Of a stretch of DNA of 40,054 bases, positions 25,470 through 33,961 are shown piece after piece. The DNA lies in NCBI GenBank assembly GCA_019058245.1, contig JAHPZJ010000005.1, positions 1 through 40,054 of the forward strand. Direction: 5' to 3'. Numbering within the stretch: the stretch's first letter is position 1; each line of letters starts with the position of its first letter. The translations under genes and the position numbers were made by a program. The notes under the pieces were generated by a model. That model saw only the letters and a program-made list of their open reading frames with translations, did not search any database and had not been told where the DNA came from. This stretch comes from Promethearchaeota archaeon. GTDB taxonomy: Archaea > Asgardarchaeota > Lokiarchaeia > Sigyniarchaeales > SOKP01.

Positions 25470-26450
25470 TTATAACAATAATTCAAATAAATCTTTAGCT
25501 TTTGGGTGAATTTTGCATATTTTACTGAAACGACGAAGAATCCACCAACAGGAAGGACAATAGGTTGTTACAAAATCAAGATCCTCTCGATTAAAATCAG
25601 ACATTCGCTTTCGAGCAATTTTTTCTATTATATCAGTTCGTCCCATCCAACCAGATCCTCCTCCACAACACCAATGAGGTATATCTACAACTTCATATCC
25701 AGTCTTTCTAAGGATATCATCAATAAACTTTTCTACACCCTCTCGACCTCTATTCATTAATTGACATAGGTGTTGTACTCCTACTTTTCCTGATTTATCA
25801 ATATTTAAAGGTTTCAAGAAATCAGCAATGTACTTCACATCTGCATCTAAACCATCCATCTCATTTTTAAAAAGATAATAGCAAGCAGGACACAAACAAA
25901 TTATCTCTTTGAATTTTTCTGAATTAAATAAATCTCTATTTTCTTTTTTACATGTTTCATATTCCGCATTCAATCCACTAATTTTTAAATGCCATCCACA
26001 ACAAATTTCTGATTCTAAAATAGTGAAATCTACGTCGCGTTGGATTAAATATTGAAGAGCATGTTCGGTATATCGAGGAATTCTTATAGTAGAAAGACAT
26101 CCCATGAAAAAGAGAGTGTCAGATTTACTCTGTATTTTCTTAAATCTTTTTATTCGCATTTTATTAGTTGGATATGGGGAGCGATATTTTTCAAAATATT
26201 CACGCATTTCATTAATTTCCTCAAATGTATTTCCATCTTCAATATACTTTTGTTTTAATGAAATACGTTCATTTTCTGTCTCGCATTCTCCACAATGAAC
26301 GCAATTGTAGAGTTTGTAATAATCCTCTGGTTTAAATTTAATGGCTTCCTGTTTTGAGATCATTTGTTTTACCAACTTATCACTTAAGAAATTAGTTGGA
26401 TCTACTTCATCTGTAGGATAGTTTTTTCTTCCTCTTATTCGCTCTTTCAT
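25470..26450 (-). CDS. Heterodisulfide reductase subunit D/B-like FeS protein (two CCG domains)
   Basis: The 326-residue protein has two cysteine-rich CCG domains: FMGCLS...EICCGWH...CPACYY and HLCQL...HWCCGGGSGW...CPSCWW. In HdrB/HdrD these bind non-cubane [4Fe-4S] clusters that reduce heterodisulfides. Near the N terminus a single CVHCGEC motif (about residues 50-56) could belong to one ordinary cluster, but the second ferredoxin motif of HdrC/HdrD is absent. Loss of this region shortens the protein compared with HdrD or GlpC. No HdrA or HdrC is adjacent. It may take electrons from a ferredoxin or flavoprotein for an unknown disulfide or quinone-like acceptor. The start is ATG 26448-26450. 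Confidence 0.82.
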   Translation of the reverse strand: MKERIRGRKNYPTDEVDPTNFLSDKLVKQMISKQEAIKFKPEDYYKLYNCVHCGECETENERISLKQKYIEDGNTFEEINEMREYFEKYRSPYPTNKMRIKRFKKIQSKSDTLFFMGCLSTIRIPRYTEHALQYLIQRDVDFTILESEICCGWHLKISGLNAEYETCKKENRDLFNSEKFKEIICLCPACYYLFKNEMDGLDADVKYIADFLKPLNIDKSGKVGVQHLCQLMNRGREGVEKFIDDILRKTGYEVVDIPHWCCGGGSGWMGRTDIIEKIARKRMSDFNREDLDFVTTYCPSCWWILRRFSKICKIHPKAKDLFELLL

Positions 26451-26841
26451 TCTAATCAGCTAAGATATTTTTATTTTTTTTTTTATTAAAGATTTATATT
26501 AACGATAAAAAGATTTTCAAATAAAATTTATTTCATATTAAAATAATCAAACTGAATTTTTTATTTTTAATATTATACGTTTTAAACTATAAATAAAAAA
26601 TTCTAATTTTGGAATATAATTAATAAAACTTATTAGGCTTTTAAAGTTCGATTATTTCTAAAAATAAAGAAATTAATGTGTTATCTGTCCATGGACTATT
26701 TTTGCGGCCTGAATAGCATATTGAATTACAGATAAAGAATTAAGAATGGATCCATCAGAATTTAATCAAATTGAGGTTATTACAAAACTAACAATTCTAG
26801 ATTAGTAAGTTAAAAAAAAAAATAAATTCTTGAAGTTTTTA
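26451..26841. other. Intergenic region with a possible gene remnant
   Basis: About 390 bases, mostly very AT-rich. The stretch 26673-26765 stands out by higher GC and by a minus-strand open frame without a start (listed separately). The rest holds no frame of note. The part near 26451-26520 should include the promoter of the HdrD-like gene. Confidence 0.5.
26673..26765 (-). pseudogene. Possible C-terminal remnant of a larger gene
   Basis: Between an in-frame TGA (26766-26768) and TAA (26673-26675), the minus strand reads LNSDGSILNSLSVIQYAIQA and then AKIVHGQITH. This looks protein-like (amphipathic helix, normal codon use) but has no ATG, GTG or TTG start. The helix rich in A-I-x-A-A recalls the last helix of FAD-dependent oxidoreductases of the GltD/HdrA type; that is a weak impression. 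It lies upstream of the HdrD-like gene on the same strand. It could equally be chance. Confidence 0.22.
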
Positions 26842-26997
26842 TTAATCTTTTTTGATCTTAACATCAGTTCTTTGTATACCAACTTCTTTATTACTTGGTA
26901 TTGGAGATCCACAATGATCCCTTAACCTTTCACTTTCTTTGAACGCTTTATCAAGTTCTTCTTCTAACTCATCATCAGTTTTGTCATTATCTGTCAT
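26842..26997 (-). CDS. Small acidic hypothetical protein (51 aa)
   Basis: ATG 26995-26997 opens a 51-codon frame ending in TAA at 26842-26844. The product reads MTDNDKTDDELEEELDKAFK, then ESERLRDHCGSPIPSNKEVG and a basic tail. An acidic N-terminal helix, one Cys in DHCGSPIP and a Lys-rich end are visible. No family was recognised. The codon pattern and compact clean frame in AT-rich DNA favour a real gene. It follows the FTR gene on the same strand by about 70 bp, so it may belong to that redox unit. Confidence 0.5.
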   Translation of the reverse strand: MTDNDKTDDELEEELDKAFKESERLRDHCGSPIPSNKEVGIQRTDVKIKKD

Positions 26998-27067
26998 AAT
27001 TTATAAAGAGAAATTGTATTATTTAAGGATTTTATTTATAAATAAAAAAGAGAAAAAAATTTATAAT

Positions 27068-27433
27068 TCACTTTCTAAGATATTCTAATACTTTCTTTTC
27101 TTTCTCCTCAGGTCTTCTTTCAGGAACAAGTATATATTCAGTACCAATAGTCTCGTAATACTCTGGCTTAAGGTATAGATTACAATAACATGCACCATAT
27201 TCCTTAATATCCAATGGAGCATAATCACAAGGACAAATTAAATCTCTATCCAGATCTCGATTGCCTGAAGCAAGACGACATGGGCAAGATTGATATCCGT
27301 AATTAATCTTATTTTCCACCAAACCAACAATAAGATTATTTAGGGTTTCTTGATCTTTATTTAATATCCATTTATTTGTTTCACAGACTTTATTGCAATA
27401 TTCCATCATTCCTTTAAATGTCTCCATATCCAT
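27068..27433 (-). CDS. Ferredoxin-thioredoxin reductase catalytic subunit
   Basis: The 121-residue protein has the FTR catalytic-chain cysteine signature: C50-P-C52-R, C67-P-C69 and C82-Y-C84-N-L-Y. In plant and archaeal homologues these bind a [4Fe-4S] cluster next to a redox-active disulfide that passes ferredoxin electrons to thioredoxin. C13 and C17 are additional. No variable (alpha) subunit is visible, as in other archaeal FTR-like systems. The start is ATG 27431-27433 with GGAGGGG six bases before it. The gap to the glutaredoxin gene upstream is one base, so the glutaredoxin is the likely electron acceptor. Confidence 0.92.
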   Translation of the reverse strand: MDMETFKGMMEYCNKVCETNKWILNKDQETLNNLIVGLVENKINYGYQSCPCRLASGNRDLDRDLICPCDYAPLDIKEYGACYCNLYLKPEYYETIGTEYILVPERRPEEKEKKVLEYLRK

Positions 27434-27434
27434 T

Positions 27435-27746
27435 CTATTCCCCTCCAGAATTTATTATTTCTTCATATTTACCGGGATTGTATCCAACTACAAATTCATC
27501 ATCACAAATCATGAATGGATACGATACTCTAGATTGATATTTATATTTTAGAAATTCTAGTATTTGTATTTTTTCTCTAGGTTTAATTTTATCAACATCT
27601 ACATATTTATATTGTATATCACGATCTTGTAACCAAGATTTGCATTTTTTGCACCACATACAAGTAGATAATGTTAAAAGAGTAATATCCCTATTTTTCT
27701 TAGAACCTTTGATGGTTTTTGCTAATTTCTCTATAGTTTCAGACAT
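27435..27746 (-). CDS. Glutaredoxin/NrdH-like thioredoxin-fold protein
   Basis: The 103-residue protein has an N-terminal helical extension of about 20 residues and a thioredoxin-fold core with active site C29-MW-C32 followed by KKC (C35). SYPFMICDDEFVVGYN supplies the cis-Pro loop and the Gly strand. The fold lacks the glutathione-binding sequence of classical glutaredoxins, fitting a NrdH-like or FTR-dependent protein. It ends in GGAGGGGAATAG, which doubles as the Shine-Dalgarno site of the FTR gene. Residues Q40-P77 are encoded again, without the active site, by an exact duplicate at 28425-28540. Confidence 0.88.
   Translation of the reverse strand: MSETIEKLAKTIKGSKKNRDITLLTLSTCMWCKKCKSWLQDRDIQYKYVDVDKIKPREKIQILEFLKYKYQSRVSYPFMICDDEFVVGYNPGKYEEIINSGGE
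27514..27629. repeat. 116-bp exact direct repeat, copy 1 (inside glutaredoxin gene)
   Basis: Bases 27514-27629 are identical to 28425-28540, 911 bp away in the same orientation. The ends are sharp: flanking bases differ (G27513/C28424 and T27630/C28541). This copy lies wholly within the intact glutaredoxin gene. Confidence 0.9.
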
Positions 27747-27784
27747 AATTTTATTTTCTCCTCATTTTTAAAAAAGTTTTTGTA

Positions 27785-28234
27785 TTAATTTGATTTAATC
27801 CTCAGTTTCCATTGTGGATCGATACACTCAAAAGCTTCTAAAGTCAAAGCTCTAATATCACTATGACAAGAATCCAATAAAATACCTAAATGCTCAAGTG
27901 CCCTCTTATCTCCAATTTTCATAAGACTTTCTATAATTATGAATAATCTTGTTTTATCTTGATCTTCTTCAGGCTTTTCTAGTTCTACCTTTAAAAACTC
28001 TATAATTGGCATCGTTGCTTTGGGGTCTCCAATTTCCCCCATTGCTTCAATAATTCGATTAATTACTACATCATCTTTTTCGGATTTTAAAGCTTTAAAT
28101 AATATATTAATTGCTCTACCTTCTTTTAATTGACCGAGATTTTGAGCAGCAAAAGCTCTTTCTTTCCAATTATCATTATTAAATAAAATTTTTATAAATT
28201 TATTAAACGCTTCATTTCGAGTTTTTTGATCCAT
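27785..28234 (-). CDS. HEAT-repeat protein
   Basis: The 149-residue all-helical protein contains about four HEAT/PBS-lyase-type repeats. Examples are WKERAFAAQNLGQLKEGRAI, VINRIIEAMGEIGDPKATMP, FIIIESLMKIGDKRALEHLG and IRALTLEAFECIDPQWK. Such short HEAT proteins are protein-interaction scaffolds; in phycobilin lyase relatives the fold is similar but the chemistry is not implied here. It lies 38 bp upstream of the glutaredoxin gene on the same strand and may be co-transcribed with the redox pair. The start is ATG 28232-28234. Confidence 0.82.
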   Translation of the reverse strand: MDQKTRNEAFNKFIKILFNNDNWKERAFAAQNLGQLKEGRAINILFKALKSEKDDVVINRIIEAMGEIGDPKATMPIIEFLKVELEKPEEDQDKTRLFIIIESLMKIGDKRALEHLGILLDSCHSDIRALTLEAFECIDPQWKLRIKSN

Positions 28235-28345
28235 CTTAAGATAAAAATAAGAAGAAGAAATAATAATCTGTTGTTAATAAATTATTAGATATTTTTGAAA
28301 TTAGGATTAATAATTAAGAGATTTTAATTAAAGCCTTAATAATTC

Positions 28346-28543
28346 TTAAGATAAACGGTTTAATTTGAAATTCATATTCAAATGTATAATATTACTATAA
28401 ACCCAGATCAATAGACTATAAATCAATGGATACGATACTCTAGATTGATATTTATATTTTAGAAATTCTAGTATTTGTATTTTTTCTCTAGGTTTAATTT
28501 TATCAACATCTACATATTTATATTGTATATCACGATCTTGCAT
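28346..28543 (-). pseudogene. Glutaredoxin gene fragment created by duplication
   Basis: The minus-strand frame here starts with codons that copy glutaredoxin residues Q40-P77 and then runs into unrelated sequence (LIYSLLIWVYSN...). It lacks the CMWC active site, so it cannot be a working glutaredoxin. The copied part is the 116-bp exact repeat. An ATG created at the junction (from CAT at 28541-28543) makes it look like a gene. I treat it as a duplication scar. Confidence 0.75.
28425..28540. repeat. 116-bp exact direct repeat, copy 2 (glutaredoxin fragment)
   Basis: Identical over 116 bp to 27514-27629. It ends three bases before the stop codon (28544-28546) of the small membrane-protein gene, as if inserted at or having replaced the 3' end of that gene. 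Complete identity means recent duplication, gene conversion or assembly error. Confidence 0.9.
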
Positions 28544-28849
28544 CTACATGCATGATGTGGTAAGAAACCTATGGGTAATCTCATTCGATTTAAGAGTATC
28601 CATAGTATTAATATTATAAATATCTAAAAAATATCCAACTATAAATGCTCCTAATAGTAAAAATGGGAAGATAATAATTAATGTCCAAAAAGTTATTTTA
28701 AAAGCTAAAGAAATCAATGAGATAGCACTTACTGTAGAAACTGCAATTGAATAATATGATTGCCCCATTCTTAATCTAGATAACTGTTTCCCGATAAATT
28801 GAGCAGTTTTAACTCTTTTTATTATTTTTGATTTTCTCAATCTTAACAA
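28544..28849 (-). CDS. Small membrane protein, C-terminus possibly disrupted
   Basis: The 101-residue protein has a basic N terminus (MLRLRKSKIIKRVKTAQFIG) and two hydrophobic helices (about 34-52 and 54-75), then NTMDTLKSNEITHRFLTTSCM. The start is ATG 28847-28849. No family could be named. The coding sequence ends three bases before the exact 116-bp repeat, so the original C terminus may have been cut and the last residues may be junction-derived. It is divergent from glyA. Confidence 0.5.
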   Translation of the reverse strand: MLRLRKSKIIKRVKTAQFIGKQLSRLRMGQSYYSIAVSTVSAISLISLAFKITFWTLIIIFPFLLLGAFIVGYFLDIYNINTMDTLKSNEITHRFLTTSCM

Positions 28850-29134
28850 TCTTATTACCTATATTCTGATTTTGTTATTTTTTGTTTTATATTTTTAATT
28901 TACATGAGTTTTTGATGATTATAAATATTGAATGTCTTATAAAAAAGATTTGTCATAATCTATTGACATTTCCTCAGTAGAAAGAGTAATAATTTGGATA
29001 ATACTATTCTATTTTGAAAATAAATAATAGTTTTTAAAAATAGTTCTAAGGTTATCAGCTTATTTTATTAAATTTAAATCATTAGTTATCTTATTTCAGT
29101 TTATTTTATTAGGAAAGGCTAATGGTGCAGTTTT

Positions 29135-30403
29135 ATGTCAGAAGAACATCTAAAAAAAATTAGAAAATGTGTTGAAAATCAAAATTTATGGCGAGGAAAT
29201 AAAACTATTAATTTAATTGCCTCAGAAAACGTAATAAGCCAAACTGCAAAGTCATTAAGTTATTCAGATTTTGCACATAGATATGCTGAAGGTCTTGTGT
29301 ATCATAGAGAATATCAAGGTCAACGCTTTCATGATGAAATCGAACAGATTGCCATAGATAGTGTAAAAAAATTGTTTAATTGTAAATTTGCAGATGTACG
29401 TTGTCCAGCAGCAACAACCGCAAATATCGCAATATATTATGGCCTTTGTAATTATGGTGATAAAATTTTTACATTGAGTGTACCAAATGGTGCTCATATT
29501 TCAATGAGAAAATTTGGGGGTGCAGGTCTTCGCGGTTTAAAAATTTTTGATATTCCATTTGATTATGATAAATACAATGTTGATATGGATCTTTTTGGAA
29601 ATCTCATATTAGGGATTAAACCAGATATTATTACATTGGGAGCAAGTGTTTTTTTATTTCCACATCCTATAGCAGAGATAAAAGAAATATGTCAAGATAT
29701 CGGGACTATTATACATTATGATGGCTCGCATGTACTTGGTTTAATAGCAGGTGGTGAATTTCAAGACCCTCTCCTTGAAGGTGCTGATGTACTAATGGCT
29801 TCAACGCATAAAACATTTCCTGGACCACAAGGAGCGATTATTTGTACGAATAATGAAGCTTTATTTCATAATATTGAGAAAGGAATATTTCCTGGTACAG
29901 TTAGCAATCATCATTTACATAGACTTCCCCCATTGGCTATTGTATGCGAGGAGATGAATCGATTTGGAAAGAAATATGCAAAACAAATTATAAAAAATGC
30001 AAAAGCATTTGCTACGGAACTTGATAGGAAAGGATTTAAAGTCCTTGGAAAAAAATTAGGTTATACGGAATCTCACCAGATACTAGTAGATCTATCTGAA
30101 TTTGGTAGAGGTCTTAAAAATGCAGAATTACTTGAAAAAGCAGATATCATTACAAATAAAAATTTAATCCATGGAGATGATGTGGATCTCGCCTCAGATC
30201 CATCTGGAATTAGGCTAGGAGTGCAGGAAATGACACATTTGGGGATGAAAGAACCAGAATTCAAGATTGTAGCAGAATTTTTTAAACGTATTATAATAGA
30301 CAGTGAAACTCCTGATAAAATAAAAAGAGAAGTAAATGAATTAAGATCTAAATTTCTTAATATTAATTATTCATTTGATGAGCTAGGTGTTTTAAATGAT
30401 TGA
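29135..30403 (+). CDS. glyA: Serine hydroxymethyltransferase
   Basis: Interconverts serine and glycine with a pterin one-carbon carrier. The 422-residue PLP enzyme has INLIASENVIS, the Tyr-rich AEG...YHREYQGQ loop, ADVRCPAATTANIA, HYDGSHVLGLIAGG and the PLP lysine K226 in STHKTFPGPQG. RLGVQEMTHLGM near the C terminus carries the carboxylate-binding Arg. In archaea the carrier may be a methanopterin-type cofactor, which cannot be decided here. The start is ATG 29135, with GGTG upstream; an ATG at 29122 is out of frame. The 3' end overlaps the ACT-phosphatase gene by 8 bp, coupling serine formation and use. Confidence 0.95.
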   Translation: MSEEHLKKIRKCVENQNLWRGNKTINLIASENVISQTAKSLSYSDFAHRYAEGLVYHREYQGQRFHDEIEQIAIDSVKKLFNCKFADVRCPAATTANIAIYYGLCNYGDKIFTLSVPNGAHISMRKFGGAGLRGLKIFDIPFDYDKYNVDMDLFGNLILGIKPDIITLGASVFLFPHPIAEIKEICQDIGTIIHYDGSHVLGLIAGGEFQDPLLEGADVLMASTHKTFPGPQGAIICTNNEALFHNIEKGIFPGTVSNHHLHRLPPLAIVCEEMNRFGKKYAKQIIKNAKAFATELDRKGFKVLGKKLGYTESHQILVDLSEFGRGLKNAELLEKADIITNKNLIHGDDVDLASDPSGIRLGVQEMTHLGMKEPEFKIVAEFFKRIIIDSETPDKIKREVNELRSKFLNINYSFDELGVLND

Positions 30404-31619
30404 TAATGAAGAACTATATTACCTAATTAATGCTATGGGTCAAGATCGACCCGGATTAATCGCAATGCTTACCAAAGTTGTTGCAAATGGGGGTTTCAAT
30501 ATTATTGATATAGAACAAAGTGCTCCACATGGACTTTTTTATATCATTATGATCATTGAACCTACAGATAAAGCAATAGATAAACCATTAAAATACTTTG
30601 ATGAACGATTTCAAGAACTCACAGCAGGGAGTGATTTAAATATTTCAATCAAATCCTTTAAAGGTGGAATAAGAAAAAGTACAAAATCATGGTTAAGTTT
30701 TGTATTTGTTGGTCCTGATAAACCAGGATTAATTGCAACTTTTTCTAACTATGCTGGTCAAAATAACGCAAATATTCACAAATTAAACATGATCTCTCGA
30801 GGGCAAATTATTGCTTGTGAAAGTCTGCTTAATATATCTGATTTAGAGATATCAAGAGATACTTTTATCTATGGACTTAGATCCCTAGGTGAAGAATTAG
30901 GACTCCAAATAATAATTGAATCTGAGGATGTTCTTATGAAGAAAACTAGAAAACTGCTGATTCTTGACTTGGATGAAAATTTAATTCAAATTCAAGGTCT
31001 TAGTAAATTCTTAAATGAAATCCATCTTAATGAGTCAGATAAAAAATTCTACCAAAAAATTAAGGATGCCAAAAATAGTCAAGATATTATGAAATTAGGT
31101 CTTGAAGCCCTCAAAGGAATGGAATTTAGTGTAATAAATCGATTGATTTCATCAATAAGGATATCTCCTGGAACAGAAGAGTTTATTCGTGCTTTAAAGT
31201 TAATGCAATATACAATAGCTCTTATTAGTAACAGCTTATCACTTTTTACTGATCTACTGAAAAATAGGCTTAATCTAGAATATGCATTTGGGAATGCTCT
31301 TGAAGTTAGTGATAGGAAAATAACTGGGAAATATATCAAAAATTTAGAAATAACTTCCCAAAAAAAGGAAAGATTAATAAATTGGCTTGCTGTAATGGAG
31401 AAAATACCCGAAATGGAAGTTGTTCAATTCGGATTGGATAATAATGACAAAGATCCAATATTATCTCAAAGCGCTGGTCTAAAAATTAGTATAAGTTTTA
31501 ACTATGATGAAGTAAAAAAAGTAATAGAACAGAATAATATAACTGCTAGTCAACTTTTAGGTTTATTTATATCCATTGGAATGATAGATTATCAGATAGA
31601 TGAAATAAGGGAATTTTAA
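30396..31619 (+). CDS. Two ACT domains fused to a SerB-like HAD phosphatase
   Basis: The 407-residue protein begins with two ACT domains (about 6-90 and 98-175; GQDRPGLIAMLTKVVANGG and GPDKPGLIATFSNYAGQN), typical serine-binding modules. Residues 185-405 resemble phosphoserine phosphatase. HAD motif I is D191-L-D193-E-N, keeping both aspartates but with Asn in place of the usual Thr or Val. Motif II is LISNSLS. Motif IV-like FGLDNNDKDPILSQSAGL matches the GDGxND...AGL pattern. The last step of serine synthesis with feedback sensing is the likely job; weakened motifs allow a regulatory role instead. Overlap with glyA supports serine metabolism. Confidence 0.82.
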   Translation: MIDNEELYYLINAMGQDRPGLIAMLTKVVANGGFNIIDIEQSAPHGLFYIIMIIEPTDKAIDKPLKYFDERFQELTAGSDLNISIKSFKGGIRKSTKSWLSFVFVGPDKPGLIATFSNYAGQNNANIHKLNMISRGQIIACESLLNISDLEISRDTFIYGLRSLGEELGLQIIIESEDVLMKKTRKLLILDLDENLIQIQGLSKFLNEIHLNESDKKFYQKIKDAKNSQDIMKLGLEALKGMEFSVINRLISSIRISPGTEEFIRALKLMQYTIALISNSLSLFTDLLKNRLNLEYAFGNALEVSDRKITGKYIKNLEITSQKKERLINWLAVMEKIPEMEVVQFGLDNNDKDPILSQSAGLKISISFNYDEVKKVIEQNNITASQLLGLFISIGMIDYQIDEIREF

Positions 31620-31894
31620 TTCTATAGTTTAATCATCAATAAATATACAAAAACATTTTAAGATTCAATACTCAGTGCTTTTATACATTTTCACCTATTC
31701 AGGTAAGATTCTAATCTCTATTTACTATCTAATTTGACTAGGAATATTCATTGAAATCCGACTCTGAATTTACCATCTCATTCTATGTTACTATGTATTT
31801 ATCAATATTTATAGAAAAAATCATAAATAATCCAATCTTTTGAACATTATAAAGAAAAGAAGAGATAATTTATTGTGCTCTATTTTAAGAATTG

Positions 31895-33487
31895 ATGGAA
31901 ATTATGAGAAATTCAGTTATTGAAATTGTTGATTTATTTTATAATCCAAAATCTGTTGCAGTAATTGGAGCTTCAATGGTTCCTATGAAAGGTGGATATC
32001 GTATAGTTGAAAATCTACACTCAAATGGCTACGAAGGTCCAATTTATCCTGTTAATCCCAACTATAATGAAGAAGATGAACTATGTGGTTTCAAATTTAA
32101 TAAATCTGTTTTAGACATTGAAGGGGAAGTAGATCTTGCCATTTTTTATGTAAACAATGTTATTGTAACTAATACTCTAAGAGATTGTGTTAAGAAAGGA
32201 ATAAAAGCGGCTATTATCCAAAGCGCTGGTTTTGAGGAGGTTGGTGTAGAAGGATTAAAATTAAGAGACGAAATTGCTGCTATTACAGAAAATTTTACTA
32301 AATTACATATTATTGGACCTAACTGTATGGGAATCAGTAGGATAGATGGAGATTATGATGATAAAAAAGGAGGTTTCTTCACTGGACAATTTATTTTAAC
32401 GAATTATAAAAGAGGGAATGTTGCGATCATCACCCAAAGTGGTTTCTTGAATGGTGGAATAGCACCATTAATATTTCGACAGTTTCCAAATCTAGGATTT
32501 AGGTATATTGTTTCGATTGGAAACAAGATGGACTTAGGAGAAAATGAATTTTTAGAATATATTTTAAAAGATGAAACAGTAAACGTCATTGCAATATATT
32601 TAGAGTCATTTAAAGACCCTAGAAAATTCATCTCTTTATGCAGAAAAGCAAAACAATTACCTAAAAAAACTATTATCGTTGTAAAAGGTGGAAAAACAAG
32701 CCAAGGGATGAGAGCTGCTTCTAGTCACACAGGTGCTTTAGCTGAGGATAAAAGACTAATTGATACTATTATTAAACAAGCAGGAGTTATTCAAGCAAAT
32801 AGTTTTCTTGAAATGTTCCAATTTATGAGGACCTTTTCTATGATGTATAAATCTGGTAAAAAATTCCCGAAAAAAGGAAATATTGCCCTTGTTGTTGGGA
32901 GTGGTGGTATGGGTACTATTATGGGTGATGTTGCTATGAAATATGGTTTAAAGTTTCCTGAATTTGGACGTAATAGTTATAACATTCTTAAAAGTGTATT
33001 CCCTGATTGGATGCCTCCAAACAGATTTGCTCTCGTTGATTCTTGGCCCACAATAGAAAAAGCAATAATGGATGAAGCCAAAAAAGCCAAAACTAGTGAA
33101 GAAAAGACAATAGAAAAAGATAATACTGAAGAAAAAGAAGTGAATTATTTTCGTAGAATGGGCTTTTTTGGAAATGTTATGGAAGTTATTCAAAGAGCCA
33201 TTTTAGAGGAACCTAACATAGAAGGAATGTTTACATCAATGCCAAGTAGTCCAATGGGACATGAAGAGACAATAGAGCTTGTTATACCAATGTTGGAACG
33301 AATAGCAAAATACCCGAAACCAGTTTTCTTTTATTCAGTGATGGAAAGTGAAGAAGCTTTGGAAATATTAAGGTTATTTGGTAAGTATAATATTCCTTTT
33401 TTTACCAGATCAGAAGATGCTGTCAAGAATTTTGCGATTTTGGTTCAAGAAACAAGGAATAAAGAAAAATTTTCAAAAGCTTTTTAA
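31895..33487 (+). CDS. ADP-forming acyl-CoA synthetase, alpha subunit-like
   Basis: This protein of about 530 residues has a CoA-binding Rossmann domain (about 10-130; PKSVAVIGASMVPMKGGYRI, PIYPVNPNY) and succinyl-CoA ligase-like domains (ITQSGFLNGGIAP...VSIGNKMDLGENEFLEY). The catalytic phospho-His, H278 in SSHTGALAED, is present. Such NDP-forming synthetases make ATP from acetyl-CoA or other acyl-CoAs in archaeal fermentation. A charged Lys/Glu insert near residues 395-420 interrupts the C-terminal part. The ATP-grasp beta domain is missing, and no beta-subunit gene is in the window. The start is ATG 31895 (TTG 31892 and ATG 31904 are alternatives). Confidence 0.85.
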   Translation: MEIMRNSVIEIVDLFYNPKSVAVIGASMVPMKGGYRIVENLHSNGYEGPIYPVNPNYNEEDELCGFKFNKSVLDIEGEVDLAIFYVNNVIVTNTLRDCVKKGIKAAIIQSAGFEEVGVEGLKLRDEIAAITENFTKLHIIGPNCMGISRIDGDYDDKKGGFFTGQFILTNYKRGNVAIITQSGFLNGGIAPLIFRQFPNLGFRYIVSIGNKMDLGENEFLEYILKDETVNVIAIYLESFKDPRKFISLCRKAKQLPKKTIIVVKGGKTSQGMRAASSHTGALAEDKRLIDTIIKQAGVIQANSFLEMFQFMRTFSMMYKSGKKFPKKGNIALVVGSGGMGTIMGDVAMKYGLKFPEFGRNSYNILKSVFPDWMPPNRFALVDSWPTIEKAIMDEAKKAKTSEEKTIEKDNTEEKEVNYFRRMGFFGNVMEVIQRAILEEPNIEGMFTSMPSSPMGHEETIELVIPMLERIAKYPKPVFFYSVMESEEALEILRLFGKYNIPFFTRSEDAVKNFAILVQETRNKEKFSKAF

Positions 33488-33645
33488 CCATAAATTTCAA
33501 ACAATATAATATAAGATTAGTTTTTTTAGGAATCTAAAAAAAAAGCAATAAGGTTATTTATATATTAGAACCTAAATGTTTTTTATACATTTTTTTTTAT
33601 TTCTAGGATAACCTTTAAAGAATAACAAAATAGAGATGAATATGA

Positions 33646-33942
33646 TTGTCTGAATCAAAGACACCAATAGTTATAACCAAAGAAGGTTGTCACAGATGCC
33701 ATGAATTAAAAGAGTGGTTAAAAGAACGTAATGTGAGATATATCGAACGAGATATAAATGATGAAGAGTTTGTTCATGAACTGCTTCAAGATACTAATTT
33801 TTTAAAAACTTTTTGTGATTCTGAGGGGTGTATTGTAAATACCCCTGCTGTAATCTATAAAGGAAAATACTGGTTTAAAGAACTCTGGGGTATCTCTGGT
33901 CTTAGAGAAAAAGAAGCAAAAAAATTATTTGGAGTTAAGTAG
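33646..33942 (+). CDS. Glutaredoxin-like protein
   Basis: The 98-residue thioredoxin-fold protein has active site CHRC in TKEGCHRCHELKEWLKERN, the RYIERDIND strand and NTPAVIYKGKYWF, which supplies the cis-Pro loop. Two more cysteines (FCDSEGCIV) lie mid-protein and could form a second redox or metal site. The start is TTG 33646; there is no in-frame ATG before the active site. It is distinct from the glutaredoxin at 27435. It is convergent with the FeS flavoprotein gene, with a T10 tract between. Confidence 0.8.
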   Translation: MSESKTPIVITKEGCHRCHELKEWLKERNVRYIERDINDEEFVHELLQDTNFLKTFCDSEGCIVNTPAVIYKGKYWFKELWGISGLREKEAKKLFGVK

Positions 33943-33961
33943 TATTTTTAAATTTCTATTA

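Noticed and set aside
25506..26298. Plus-strand frames opposite the HdrD-like gene
   Set aside because: Antisense to CCG-domain codons; Ser/Phe-rich composition without motifs.
28346..28543. Independent small gene of 65 codons
   Set aside because: Its first 38 codons are the exact copy of glutaredoxin residues 40-77 without the active site, and the ATG comes from the junction; treated as a duplication scar.
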